Positions 34,992 through 45,562 of a DNA stretch of 64,000 nucleotides are shown piece by piece. The stretch's first letter is position 1. The number at the start of each line of letters is the position of its first letter. The DNA comes from Adiantum capillus-veneris (taxonomy: Eukaryota > Streptophyta > Polypodiopsida > Polypodiales > Pteridaceae): assembly GCA_014529385.2 (NCBI GenBank), contig CM043945.1, forward strand, positions 142,918,741 through 142,982,740, in the 5' to 3' direction. A program made the translations under genes and the position numbers. The notes under the pieces were generated by a model. It ran no database searches. It had not been told where the DNA came from and worked only from the letters and a program-made list of their open reading frames with translations.

Positions 34992-35300
34992 GTTGCAGCA
35001 TCAGAGGCATGCAAAGAATCAATTTGGCTTAATCGACTAGTAACAGATTTGGGAATCAAAGAAAAGATGCCTGTGTTATATTGTGATAGTCAAAGTGCTA
35101 TACAATTGGCTCGCAATCCAGTTTATCACTCAAAGACAAAGCATGTGGATGTGAAGTATCATTTCATCAGGGAAATGCTCGAGGATAAGCAACTTCAGCT
35201 TGTCAAAGTTCACACCATAGAAAATCCTGCTGATCTACTTACAAAAGGACTTCCCTCAGAGATCTTTGCGCATTTTCGCAAGCAGTTAGGTGTGGGGTAG
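34992..35300 (+). pseudogene. Copia B end of RNase H
   Basis: Same frame after the TAG: AASEACKESIWLNRL, LYCDSQSAIQLARNPVYHSK, HVDVKYHFIREML and NPADLLTKGLPSEIF, ending at TAG (35298). Contains the conserved D in CDSQSA and the typical copia RNase H tail. Confidence 0.92.
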
Positions 35301-35378
35301 TACATCACTTCACAACATCTCTTGTATATTAGCTTGTATAGTAGCTTCTCTCACACTTAAAGTACCACATTGGACTTT

Positions 35379-35389
35379 AAGTGGGAGGT
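35379..35389 (+). other. Copia B polypurine tract
   Basis: AAGTGGGAGGT directly ahead of the 3-prime LTR, the plus-strand primer for cDNA synthesis. Copia F has the identical tract. Confidence 0.88.
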
Positions 35390-35581
35390 TGTTGGGGTAT
35401 AAAGCCCAATGTGGTCGCCCAGGTAAGTGGACGGGCCGCCAGGTATGTACACATATTCTTTTGTAAAAACCTAATAAGAACTCACTATGCTCTACACATT
35501 ACAGTAGAGCAAGTTCACCACATCGTCGTGCTCTTCTTCTCGCACTCTCTCTCGCATCGCACTTCCGCTCGTACTCCTTCA
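35390..35581 (+). repeat. Copia B 3-prime LTR (192 bp)
   Basis: Same ends as the 5-prime LTR, followed by TAAAC. Six substitutions relative to the 5-prime LTR, counted by eye. Confidence 0.97.
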
Positions 35582-35609
35582 TAAACATCATCTATCTGTG
35601 TGTACAGAT

Positions 35610-36177
35610 ATGGCTAGTACGCTAGAGTCATCCACTCCTACCTTGGGTGAGAGGTACCCTCTTTACTTTTCACAAGTGTTTCACATAGTCTACCCCGTGC
35701 TTGCCTATGAATGGGATTTGGTAGGTATGCTAGCATGTGAGACGAATTTCAATGAATTAGAATGGTTGATATGTCTCTTGACCATGACTGATCCATACGT
35801 AGTAGAGGACGTCTCTTTGATTGCACAAGCTTACCCTCTTGACCAAGATGACTATAGATGTCTAATGAGATGATCTTAGTGAACATTTGTGCCTCTAATA
35901 ATGAAGAACAGTTACATGATTACACGGATGGCACATATGGTCTCACGAATGGCACAAGCTTACCCTCTTGACCAAGATGACTATAGATGTTTAATGAGAT
36001 GATCTTAGTGAACATTTGTGCCTCTAATAATGAAGAACAGTTACATGATTACACGGATGGCACATATGGTCTCACGAATGCTGACTTTTTTTTTCTCGAT
36101 GATGAGAAGGATAGGGGTTTAGAACTAGGGCTAATAGCCTGTTCCCTTGACTCCTCTTTAGGGGGTGCAAATAATTA
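35610..36177 (+). pseudogene. Unknown ORF (MAS ORF), right-arm copy
   Basis: ATG at 35610 gives MASTLESSTPTLGERYPLYF, then QVFHIVYPVLAYEWDLVGML, ELEWLICLLTMTDPYVVEDV and AYPLDQDDYRCLMR to 35873. After a shift, LVNICASNNEEQLHDYTDGT, YGLTNADFFFLDDEKDRG runs to 36177. It matches the left-arm ORF at protein level. AATAAA follows near 36211, a possible polyadenylation signal. The family is not recognised. The ATG comes 28 bases after the copia B LTR, so the insertion separates it from its upstream leader. Confidence 0.55.
35823..36080 (+). repeat. Tandem duplication, two 129-bp units
   Basis: Units 35823-35951 and 35952-36080, nearly identical, inside the MAS ORF. 129 is a multiple of 3, but a TGA after CLMR in each unit blocks read-through. 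Confidence 0.93.
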
Positions 36178-36450
36178 GGTTAGGGTTCCTTATGTTGTTT
36201 GATTTTGTTCAATAAATGTTGGTGCCTCTTCCCATTGATGTGCTTCCTAGAGGTAGTCTTTGTGTTTTCTAGTGTGTACTGGAACGTGTTTCCATTGTTA
36301 GGATTTTGAACATCATGGAATCTTTCTCTCGTTCACTCTTCGAATCAAGCACGATCATTAACACGAACAGGTGTTTCTTGATCATTAGCATTGCCTCTTG
36401 TTTTTTTTAGCATCCATGTTTGTTTATTTTAAATTTGATTGGTAGCACAA

Positions 36451-37872
36451 TATTCAGTGATTTGCTTAGATTAAACATTAGATTCAATGTAATTTTTTGT
36501 CATAGTCCCTTGTCTAGTTTTAAGAATTAAGCAGTCTGATTAAGCTAGTTTGACCAAGTTAGGCATTGGAGATCTTCTCTTAATACCATGGGGAATGCCT
36601 TCCTAATAATCAATGGTTACTTTAGGTTCTTAATCTGATTTAGGCAGCACTGTTTGCAATGTACTAGGGCTTTCTCATGGGCTTAGTTCCTATTGACCTT
36701 TAGCTTAAGTATTATAAAGGGAGTTTACTAGTGTGATGAGCCTGGGAATGGTAACAATTTCATATGACCCACCAAAGTTCAAAATTGAAAGGCAATGATA
36801 AACAAACAAATAAAAGTGCCAAGAATGTAAAATCTTCACTCACATGTAGGGTAAGTGTGCCAAAAAAAATCCGGGCCCCTCTTTAGAGCCCGTCATACCC
36901 GAATAAATAATGCAAGAGCTGCACCAGAAGCAGAACAATGAAGTTTGAGTTCTTGGTAGCGGACTGTCGACGTGCTCTTTTGTGGTTGGTCCATGAGGAG
37001 GTTCGATCCTTGCTGGAGTCTTTGGCTCTAAATACCCCCATGGAAGGTCCCTTATCAGAGCGCACTTTTGTTACACAGGAAAATGAAGATGCTTATGCCG
37101 CTTTTGCTGCAAGCCATTGCCGGTGATGACACCTTTTGCTACAGATGCCCCAACTCACTGGCTATTAGTCGAGCCCATGGCCGATCGAAATGGACCAGAA
37201 AATTGTGCACAAATGCCCCTCCAATTTTGTCGTCTCTAAATGGGGACTTCTACCCTATTACCTATGGTACTAGAGCCCTAGAGGTTCCTAGTGTGGGCGC
37301 TTTTCCTTGAAAAGAAAAAAGCCCAAGGCATACAGAATAAGCACACACATCAAAATTGAATCAATGTGAAAAAACTTTGGGGGGTCAAAGAAAAAGGAAT
37401 AAGTCAGGCGATGATTTCATGAGAAATTCCTTTTATCGTAGCTTAACTACAAGGTCTTCTAGGTATAGCCTCTAGTCAGCCCTAGAACATGAAATACTTT
37501 GCTCTCGCTATTAAACAGCTTGTCCATGGTATTAATAGTTGACCTCTAGTGCCTCTCGATCGTTAAATTAACGACCCTACACTTATTTATTTTTTTATCT
37601 TTACAATTGCTTATGTGTTTGATTATATTACAGTTTAATGTTTTACTGCTAACAAATTGTTTATTATTTTGTTACCAATCAATTTATGTGCCTATAAGTG
37701 CATATGCTTTTTAATTGTATATGAGAATGCAATTACTGTGCCAATTTTGGTTGATTTTGCAGTGAGACTGAAGAAAGCTAAGGACATTCAATCTTGGATG
37801 CTCTTCCACCTCGATGAACGGGCTTCATCTCAATAGCTTCTGGGAATTGAATCTACATCAGGAAGGGGGACA
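36451..37872. other. Unassigned interval; weak ORFs and a possible element 3-prime end
   Basis: A small frame at 36938-37126 (MKFEFLVADCRRALLWLVHE...) has no recognised family. Near 37758-37835 the frame VRLKKAKDIQSWMLFHLDER ends at TAG shortly before a purine-rich GGAAGGGGGA (37861-37870), which could be the end of a retroelement. Otherwise A/T-rich sequence with no support for genes. Confidence 0.4.
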
Positions 37873-38450
37873 TGTTAACCCTCACGCACACCCTATCACC
37901 TTCGATAGACGCCTTATTATTTATTTGGACAAGGCTTGTCGGTCCAATAGGTGTGTAGGTGATTGCCGATGAGAGGCACACGACTTATCTTATTTTTATA
38001 GTTGTTTTGCAACGGTCGACCACTATGGACGCCCATATGTGAATGGGTCAAACTCTTATAAAAGGTCCATTTGACCTAAAAATCCTCATTCTTGGAGGTG
38101 CAAGCTAAGAAGTGCTCTTGCTCCATCTCTGTCTCCTTCTCCTTTGTGTGCTCATGGGTGTGTGTATGTGTGTATGTATGCTTGAGAGAGAGAGAGAGAG
38201 TGAGTGAGTGATCGAGCATTGCGGCGGCATCAACGGTGGCAAGGTGGTTGAGCGCAACATCGGCGGTGACTCCTTCTTCTTTGCAGCACAAGATCCTTCA
38301 TGACAGAAGCATTGAGCGGTGAGTGACACACCATTGTTTCTTTGAGCTTGCTAGGACTGTCTAGTTGTGTGCTTGCAGCCTTCAAGGGTCTCACATAGTG
38401 CACAGGCAAGTTTCCAGCCTCTGACACGTGCGGCAAAGCGCACACTTGTT
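37873..38450 (+). repeat. Possible LTR (single copy in window)
   Basis: TGTTAACCCTCACG starts right after the purine tract. A TATA box (CTTATAAAAGG, 38054-38064) sits about 185 bases in, followed by a GA-repeat leader. No partner LTR is in the window and the right end is guessed. It may be a solo or truncated LTR. Confidence 0.35.
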
Positions 38451-40150
38451 ATTGCCAATTTGCCAAATCTATGTGCCATTATTCTTGATCCTAAATCAAT
38501 GGATATAACTTTGGCACGAAATAAAAGCCTTGTTTTTCAGTAAGTCTATCAAAAGCACTTTTCTTTGCACAGTAGAGAAATAGTTTTCAAATGAAATTTC
38601 AAAGACATAAACACAAGTAGGACTTGAAATTGTATAACCTTGTAGCCCCTCTAAGAGCATTTTCCTTCACTAGAATGTGGCTCATAGCCATGTATACTAA
38701 GAAGTTTAGAGTTGTTGGATGTACCTTGTATGCCCTCAGGGCTTGGTTCATACTGACCTTCGATAAAAAGCAGGTAGACATGTTGCCGAGTTTCCCCAAG
38801 TTTGTATGCTACGAGCATATTCCAAATTTTGGAAGCTTATAGGAAAAATGCCTCAAAGTGAAGTCTTGCTTCGTATAATTTCATCAAGGAGATGAGACAA
38901 AATTGAGCATGATTGCTTTTAGCTAACAGGTACTTGGGTTGACACTCGAATGTCAACGCAAAAGCAAATCAACATTGTCGATCTTTCCTAGAAGAATGGC
39001 CTTGCCAAATCATACAGCTTATGGAGAAGCATGAAATTGCCCGATATTACAAGAGATAGCTCCTAAAGCTTAGCTACCAAATGTTAGCAAGTTTAAAACT
39101 GAAATGATTATATATATATATATATAGAAAATATATATAGCCATTCTCTTGGAAGCCTTGCTTCTCCCCTCCTCTTGATAGTACAAAAAGGACATATCAA
39201 AGAGATACTGGCTGACGTAATACACAAGCCGGTTCTTAGCATCCTTGTTACGGAGCATTTCTCCCTAGTGAAAATTGATATACCATGGTGCATCGTAAGG
39301 CATTGTCGTGTTAAACAGAGGTAGAAGAAAACTAACCCCAATGATTTTTAACCTTTTCAAGTATGATGCCACATGACAAGCATAAAAATATCAACAGTAA
39401 TTGCATAAACATAGTGTACCTGTCCAATACTGCTTGCATACACCGGTTAGTAAGTACCTTTGAGAACTTATCCGATCACGCTTGTCGACAATGGGTTGAT
39501 CATGATTGTTTTTTACTGCCTGGGTTGCATTAAACTTGGTTGGGAGCCATGCCCTACCAAATTCAAAACTCTTTACAAGTCATCATCCATGCTTGACTCG
39601 CTTTTACTGCTACCTTGCCTTGTTCAAGGTTGAGGAGCGTCATTGAAACCCTTGTATGGATTATCTTTGTTGGAGCCTTTCTCCTTAATCCGGAGATAAT
39701 GGCATGCCTTGTATGTATTGGAACCTAATTAAAGGGGCATGACAAAGCTTGGAAATGTCAGAAACTATTGTAAAGATAGTCGTGATATCTTCCTCAACAA
39801 GTTCGTATAATGTTTCTGCAAAATGAGCTCTAGATCAAATTAGCATATAAATAAACCAAAACATGCTTGACCTTGTTCTAGCCTCTTGGTCTACATAAGA
39901 GGTCTACACAAGCCTTGCTCGAGGGTAGCTTCATTAGAAATTGAACTCCACAGTCATTGTGGGTAGCCTCACACAGAGTCGTACTCTGTAGCCAAAATAT
40001 GACCAATGTACCTTGGTCATCTGGATCCGTACTCCGAAATGATGACCCGTGCATTGTTTGATACATCCATATGCTACCATGTGATCAAAATTGAGACAGA
40101 GTTTAAAGAAAATTGAGCTTTCCGATCCCCGACATTGTCAAGTAGGATGT
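38451..40150. other. Unassigned interval
   Basis: No gene can be supported. A minus-strand stretch near 39190-39260 (NKDAKNRLVYYVSQYLFD) faintly recalls a gypsy RNase H YYVSRQL segment, but nothing around it confirms this. An (AT)n tract occurs at 39109-39126. Confidence 0.4.
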
Positions 40151-40154
40151 CGTT

Positions 40155-41363
40155 GATGGAGCAAAAGACGTCGTGCGCACACTCACACACCCATACAACT
40201 CAACACCACACAAGGAATTTACTTAAATTCCGGCCCACACACACCATCACTCAAGAGCTCAATAAAAATACTACCCACAATCTCAATTCAAACTCCAAAC
40301 ACCTCGACCTACAAGCCCTTGCCTGCCCGCAGACACTATAAAGGTGAGTCGAGTTGATCAACACTTAAAATCACACTTGATGGTCACAAAAATATACAAG
40401 AAAAACCATCAAAAACTCCAGCCACAAAATGCCTCTCTCAAACCATTGCAAATCCTTCACCAAACTCCACTATGTTGGACTCTTTGGAGTAGCACCAACC
40501 CTAACGGCACCGATACAGGGTCACATAGTCTTGCAGTAAGCTGCACCTTCTTCCCTCAATTCCTCGCACACACACGTCAATGGAAACCTCAGAACTTCCA
40601 TAGACTCTCCCAAGTGCAAAATTGAAGAGAGAAATCTCTCATTCACTCCTCCACACACGCAAAAAAAGGACATGAACGCGACGGGACTGCAGTAGACCAC
40701 CTGTAGGAACCCTGCTTTCTCCCACACACAGAGAGGTGAAAGTGCCAAGACCTGGCTTCAAAAATACTCCCTCAGCTGGAACACTCACGGAACCATGAGT
40801 GATGTGTCAAATTGAAGCCTTTTCACACCATTTTTGGTCTTTTTTTACCTTTCTGGGCCCAGTTTTGGCCAATTTTGACCCTGGGCGAGCATTTTTTGCG
40901 GGAAAAACCCCAAACGGACTCCAAAATTCACCAAATTTTGATTGATCCTTGATACCCAAAGTCCTTTTCCACATCCCCACATTTCATTTTTTACCATTCT
41001 AGGACAGTGCACGTATCATCACAGATCAGGCAGCGTAAATAGATAGTTATCGCATGTGCCAAACTTCTTGGGCGGGTCAAGGGTGTCCACACCTCCCACT
41101 TGCATTATTCACATTCTAGAAAGCTCAAAAATATTTCCTAAAGCCACTAAGAACCATATCCAAGGCCCTGATACCCTATCGAGGCATGTACATGTGCCCG
41201 ACGGTTGGCACTGAAGCATGAATATTTACAATGTGCACACGTTGCATCATTTTTAAAACTTGAAACCACTTTGAAAATCTCCCAAATGAATATATTTACA
41301 TCTCTTTGTACATATGCCCATGCATACACGCACTACTTTGTACAGACCAAAAGCAGTCTATCA
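40155..41363 (-). repeat. Element H 3-prime LTR (1209 bp)
   Basis: Matches 43381-44592 throughout. By eye about 8 mismatches per 140 bases in the first part, plus small indels (a 14-17-base extra segment near 41095 here, a 10-base extra segment near 44365 in the partner), so the insertion is old. Confidence 0.9.
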
Positions 41364-41425
41364 TCATTGCCCAACCACAAGTTGAGCATTTATGCTCAAC
41401 ACTTGCATCAACCTGTGACAAAAAC

Positions 41426-42187
41426 CTATAAAAGTGACCATAAACTTCCTCCAAGATCATAGGGAAACTTACGCATCCCCATAGAACCAAATACATGCTC
41501 AAGCAGACCACCCCTATCAAAGGGAGAAGCATCTTTTTTCTTTTCAAAATGCCACCGCCCACGTGGATCCCATGCATGATATGAATCTTCTCCAAGGTTT
41601 TCACATGCCATGTTGCACCATAAGCTATCACAATCACTCAAAACCATAGAAACCTCAAAATGTATCTTATGACTCGAGCTCATCCCATTGATAATCATAA
41701 ACCTCACATTATCTCCTTGATGCAACAGTTGCTCTTCATTTTTCATGACCAAGAGACCTTCACTCCAAGCATTAACAAATTCACTCCGAAATTGAAAACT
41801 CTCTTCAAAAACGCTATCACTAGCACATTCTTCTTCTTCCACATAAGACATTTTCCACTTGAAAAGCTGGAAACATGCATACAAAGCCATATAGCACCTT
41901 ATAATCAAGTCTTCATCATGCCAACTAGCCCCAAGACTTGCTAACTGCCAATCAGGATCTTCACAGATAAGAGAGTATGGCTCAAACATACATTGAAGCA
42001 TGTGAAATGCGTCCATAAGATCACTATGCAAGCAAAAGATCACTTTAACCTCCTTGTCTACCCCATCCTCAAGAAGTTTATACTTAACAACCGCATGGCG
42101 CATATCATCACGAACATCCCTTGGATATGGAACTAGCATCAAATCCTTGCACATATAGAACCTGTTTCTATCACCCTCATGACCCAA
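41426..42187 (-). CDS. Element H unknown ORF (253 codons)
   Basis: An unbroken frame starting MGHEGDRNRFYMCKDLMLVP and reaching HVFGSMGMRKFPYDLGGSLW near its end. The frame is open upstream of this Met (LPELGVEKPSSDHNEEV), so the Met may be internal and the real product may be fused to the gag frame, one shift away. Rich in Cys, Trp and acidic residues (KMSYVEEEECASDSVFEE). No retroelement enzyme motif is visible. Could be an accessory protein or a captured host fragment. It ends about 60 bases before the 3-prime LTR. Confidence 0.5.
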   Translation of the reverse strand: MGHEGDRNRFYMCKDLMLVPYPRDVRDDMRHAVVKYKLLEDGVDKEVKVIFCLHSDLMDAFHMLQCMFEPYSLICEDPDWQLASLGASWHDEDLIIRCYMALYACFQLFKWKMSYVEEEECASDSVFEESFQFRSEFVNAWSEGLLVMKNEEQLLHQGDNVRFMIINGMSSSHKIHFEVSMVLSDCDSLWCNMACENLGEDSYHAWDPRGRWHFEKKKDASPFDRGGLLEHVFGSMGMRKFPYDLGGSLWSLL

Positions 42188-42225
42188 AACCTCTTCATTG
42201 TGATCACTAGAAGGTTTTTCAACTC

Positions 42226-43307
42226 CTAGCTCTGGTAAAGCCCATGGACCAAGGTCACATCATCTATCATAGCATCATCCTCTCTTGCATCATCTTCACT
42301 CGGTGTAGAAAGCCCTTGTCCATAGCCCACCATCTGATCATCAAAGCAAGCATCCATATCATGTTGCTGCAAAGCTTCTTCCCAAAAGATACGTTGCTCT
42401 TTGTGCAAGGCTACCATATCCTTCATTGGATCTAGTGATTGTATATCATCATTGCATACATCATCACATACATCATCGCACCAACTCTCACAAGCATAAG
42501 ATGTGTCACCACCATAGGTTGCCTGATCCTTGTCAATTTCACTCTCATCATCTTCACTTCATGTGCTAGTGCTCAAAGTTTTGCATTCATCTACTATGTC
42601 CTTGCCATTTTGCACCATAGGCATGTGTACGGTCTCTAAAGTTGCATTACATACTTCATTTGCATCGACTTTGCACATATGGGCATCCACACCTGTATCC
42701 AAGTTATCATCCTTGCTAGCATGAGCACCTGCAATTGTGACTTTATGCACATAAAGGTCATCCACACTATCCATACCAGGTATAGACAAAGGGCACTTCA
42801 TGCCTCTAACAACACACACCTTTCTCTCCTTTTGTAGCACTATCTTCAATGCTTCACGCATGGAATTGGGCTCTTTCTCTTGCACTTTCACTTTAAGGAC
42901 CGGTCATAACAAACTTGTAAATACCTGTACTCTTTGGCTATTTGTAAAACCAGAATAGAACTCCTCTTGAGACATGGCTTCCACATGCAATAGAGCATCT
43001 TTCCACACTCTCCATGCATCTTGGTGAGGGATCACTTTCTTGAACCGCTTCAAAAAGCATCTCTTAAACCTGTCCCAATTCAATTTTTCATCATGTGACA
43101 AGCCCTCAAACATTCTCTTGCATCACCTCTGACCACCAGATTGATGCCTGCAAGATTTTGCGCTTCACTTGGAACTCGACAACATAAACATGTCAAATCA
43201 AACTCATATGATGCAAGCCAATCCTCTGCATCCTCGCAACCTGTGAAAATTGATGGTTGGAATGGCACCACCATCTTGAAATTATCTTTAACATCCAAAA
43301 TGTTCAT
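42226..43307 (-). pseudogene. Element H gag and acidic C-terminal extension
   Basis: Frame 43307-43080 gives MNILDVKDNFKMVVPFQPSI, FTGCEDAEDWLASYEFDL and GDARECLRA. After a shift, 43113 onward gives LNWDRFKRCFLKRFKKVIPH and SQEEFYSGFTNS, typical of the retrotransposon gag domain. In the same frame, a TGA at 42904 and a TGA at 42559 separate further segments: KEPNSMREALKIVLQKERKV and a strongly acidic tail (SEDDESEIDKDQ, DDVCDDVCNDDIQ). No zinc knuckle is seen. Confidence 0.75.
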
Positions 43308-43362
43308 ACATCACTACTCAAAATCCAAATTTTGGGTGCACAACCGGCAATTTTCGCTCCCC

Positions 43363-43380
43363 ATTTGGATCGCCAAAGGA
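43363..43380 (-). other. Element H primer-binding region
   Basis: Minus-strand TCCTTTGGCGATCCAAAT directly after the 5-prime LTR, then GGGGAGC. TTGGCG and GGGGAGC flank a diverged centre, similar to the tRNA-Asp-type site of Athila/Tat elements; the primer tRNA is unproven. Confidence 0.45.
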
Positions 43381-44592
43381 TGATGGAGCAAAAGACGTCG
43401 TGCGCACACTCACACACCCAGACAACTTAACATCACACAAGGAATTTACTTAAATTCCAACCCACACACACCACCACTCAAGAGCTCAATAAAATTACTA
43501 CCCACAAGCTCAATTCAAACTCCAAACACCTCGACCTACAAGCCCTTGCCTGCCCGCAGACACTATAAAGGTGAGTCGAGTTGATCAACACTTAAAATCA
43601 CACTTGATGGTCACCAAAATATACAAGAAAAACCATCAAAAACTCCAGCTACAAAATGCCTCTCTCAAACCATTGCAAATCCTTCACCAAAACTCCACTT
43701 TGTTGGACTCTTTGGAGTAGCACCAACCCTAACGGCACCGATGCAGGGTCACATAGTCTTGCAGTAAGCCGCACCTTCTTCCCTCAATTCCTCGAACACA
43801 CACATCCATGAAAACCTTAGAACTTCCATAGACTCTCTTAAGTGCAAAATTGAAGAGAGAAAGCTCTCATTCACTCCTCCACACACTCGAAAAAAGGACG
43901 CGAACACGACGAGACTGCAGTAGACCACCTGTAGGAACCCTGCTTTCGTCCACATATAGAGAGGTGAAAGTGCCAAGACATGGCTTCAAAAATACTCCCT
44001 CTGCTGGAACACTCACAGCACCGTGAGTGATGTGTCAAATCGAAGCCTTTTCACACCATTTTTGGTCATTTTTTTACCTTTCTGGGCCCAGTTTTGGCCA
44101 ATTTTGACCCCGGGCGGGCATTTTTTGCGGGAAAAACCCCATTTGACTCCAAAATTCACCAAATTTTTTACGATTGATCCTTGATACCCAAATTCCTTTG
44201 CCACATCCCCATATTCCATTTTTTACCACTTCTAGGACAATGCACGCATCACCGCAGATCAGGCAGCGTAAATAGATAGTTATCGCATGTGCCAAACTTC
44301 TCGGGCGGGTCAAGGGTGTCCACACCTCCACATTCTAGAAAGCTCAAAAACATTTCCTAAAGCCAAAAGAAGCCACTAAGAACCATATCCAAGGCCCCGA
44401 TACCCTATCCAGGCATGTACATGTGTCCAACCGTTGGCACAAAAGCATGAATATTTACAATGTGCACACGTTGCATCATTTTTAAAACTTGAAACCACTT
44501 TGAAAAGCTCCCAAATGAATATATTTACATCTCTTTGTACATATGCCCATTCATACACGCACTACTTTGTACATACCAAAAGTGGTCTATCA
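43381..44592 (-). repeat. Element H 5-prime LTR (1212 bp)
   Basis: Partner of 40155-41363, with TG/CA ends on the minus strand, followed outside by TCGT. Confidence 0.9.
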
Positions 44593-44596
44593 TCGT

Positions 44597-45480
44597 ATCG
44601 AAAATATATAATTTGAACAATCAATATCTATCTTAATGGTATGAACCAAGCATACCTGTGGTACAACTATCCATTGCCATTGCTAACCTCTTATCAAAAG
44701 AAATTCTTCGGCTAGGCTTGCACCGTGTAACCTTGTTTTCGGCATGCGGCACCTTGCGGACGTGGTATTTGGTTTTGCTCGGCCATTGCATGCGGCCTTG
44801 AGGACGTTCCCCCTCCACGTAGGGCCTTGCTTTAGCATGGTGCCTGGGCTTCAATGGGTGGTCATCCTCTCAAAAAGGTTTTGTCATCCTTGGTAGTCGT
44901 ACCGATTTCAAAAAAATAGGCTACAGAAGCTCGTCAAATGGAGACTGGCTATCTTTGGCCATGGGCTAAAGCTCTTACAAGGGTGGTTCCCAAATTAGGA
45001 CGCCCCCCAAAAAACTTGAGGGAAAAAAACGTGGTTGTAGCAAAGCAGGGTGCAAGTGAGGGGAAAAAGGGTGATGGCACCCTTTGCGGGCGACATCTGC
45101 TCATGCTGCAATGGCGAGAATCACTCCCCTTGCTATTGCGAACCAAGCAAGCCTGGTCATGATGGATTTCGTGCAGGCCACCATCGCATTCTTGTCCATC
45201 CAAGAGGGCTTTCCCTCGTGGTCTCTCCCCTGTTGAACCCACCATGGGAATCCCCACATGCAAGCGGCTACTCCTGCGACCTCGTCCTCTGTCAATCTGC
45301 CTTGTCACCTTCATGAGAGAGATCAAGAGAGATACCAATTGAGTTCATGCTTCCTCCCTCCTGCAAATGCCATAGCCTTCATGAGAGAGAGAGAGAGAGA
45401 GAGAGAGATCATGCATAGCCATGCAAGGCCACCTTTTTCCTTCCTCCATAGCTCCCCTCTCCCTTGAGCTCTGATACCAA
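44597..45480 (-). other. Leader or internal fragment behind a short-LTR primer site
   Basis: Downstream, on the minus strand, of the primer site at 45468-45479. A frame at 45338-44949 is open for 129 codons but shows no gag-like motif and is probably not coding. A (GA)n tract lies at about 45385-45408. Left limit unknown. Confidence 0.4.
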
Positions 45481-45562
45481 CGTGAAACCAGAGGGGATTG
45501 AACCATGCAACTCACCATCCAACCGTGTCCTATATAGGCCATAGGCGTGACCACTCTTGACA
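45468..45562 (-). repeat. Short LTR fragment and tRNA-iMet primer site of gypsy family Y (copy 3)
   Basis: Minus strand: TGTCAAGAGTGGTCACGCC, CTATATAGGACACGGTTGGA, GTTGCATGGTTCAATCCC, then TTGGTATCAGAGC at the end. The internal words match 18115-18245. The LTR here is only about 82 bases (45481-45562). It supplies the primer site missing from copies 1 and 2. Confidence 0.65.

Larger units (their letters stand above)
30049..35581 (+). mobile_element. Copia B, complete LTR retrotransposon (5533 bp)
   Basis: Both 192-bp LTRs, a perfect tRNA-iMet primer site, a leader, full-length gag-pol, a polypurine tract, and a perfect target duplication TAAAC (30044-30048 and 35582-35586). It is inserted in the right inverted arm. 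The LTRs differ at 6 of 192 positions (about 3.1 percent). Only two nonsense codons (32442 and 34989) break an otherwise continuous coding region of about 1320 codons. Same family as copia A. Confidence 0.97.
28979..36450 (+). repeat. Right arm of the large inverted repeat, split by copia B
   Basis: Plus-strand counterpart of 22621-25389. Without copia B (5533 bp) and its 5-bp duplication, about 1.93 kb of arm remains. Identity is clear throughout but imperfect. It ends near 36450 with ATTGGTAGCACAATAT, the mirror of the left-arm end at 22621. Confidence 0.87.
40155..44592 (-). mobile_element. Element H, complete non-autonomous gag-bearing LTR retrotransposon (4438 bp)
   Basis: LTRs of 1209 and 1212 bp with TG/CA ends flank a 2.0-kb interior. 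TCGT occurs on both outer sides (40151-40154, 44593-44596), a 4-base target duplication. The minus-strand interior has a gag domain and an unknown ORF but no protease, reverse transcriptase or integrase. The start after the 5-prime LTR, TCCTTTGGCGATCC...GGGGAGC, resembles the Athila/Tat primer region. Structure fits the TR-GAG/LARD class, mobilised in trans by another element. Confidence 0.85.

Noticed and set aside
22621-36450. Inverted repeat as a sequencing hairpin artefact
   Set aside because: The arms differ at many bases and have different insertions and duplications, which a folded-back read would not produce.
39070-39341. RNase H fragment on the minus strand
   Set aside because: Only a few residues (LVYYVSQYL) resemble RNase H and the surrounding sequence gives no support.
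41426-42187. The unknown ORF of element H as a known enzyme or envelope protein
   Set aside because: No catalytic motif, signal peptide or clear membrane segment is visible, so no function is assigned.
44949-45338. 129-codon minus-strand frame as a gag gene
   Set aside because: Although it follows a primer site, there is no gag domain or zinc knuckle and the composition looks random.
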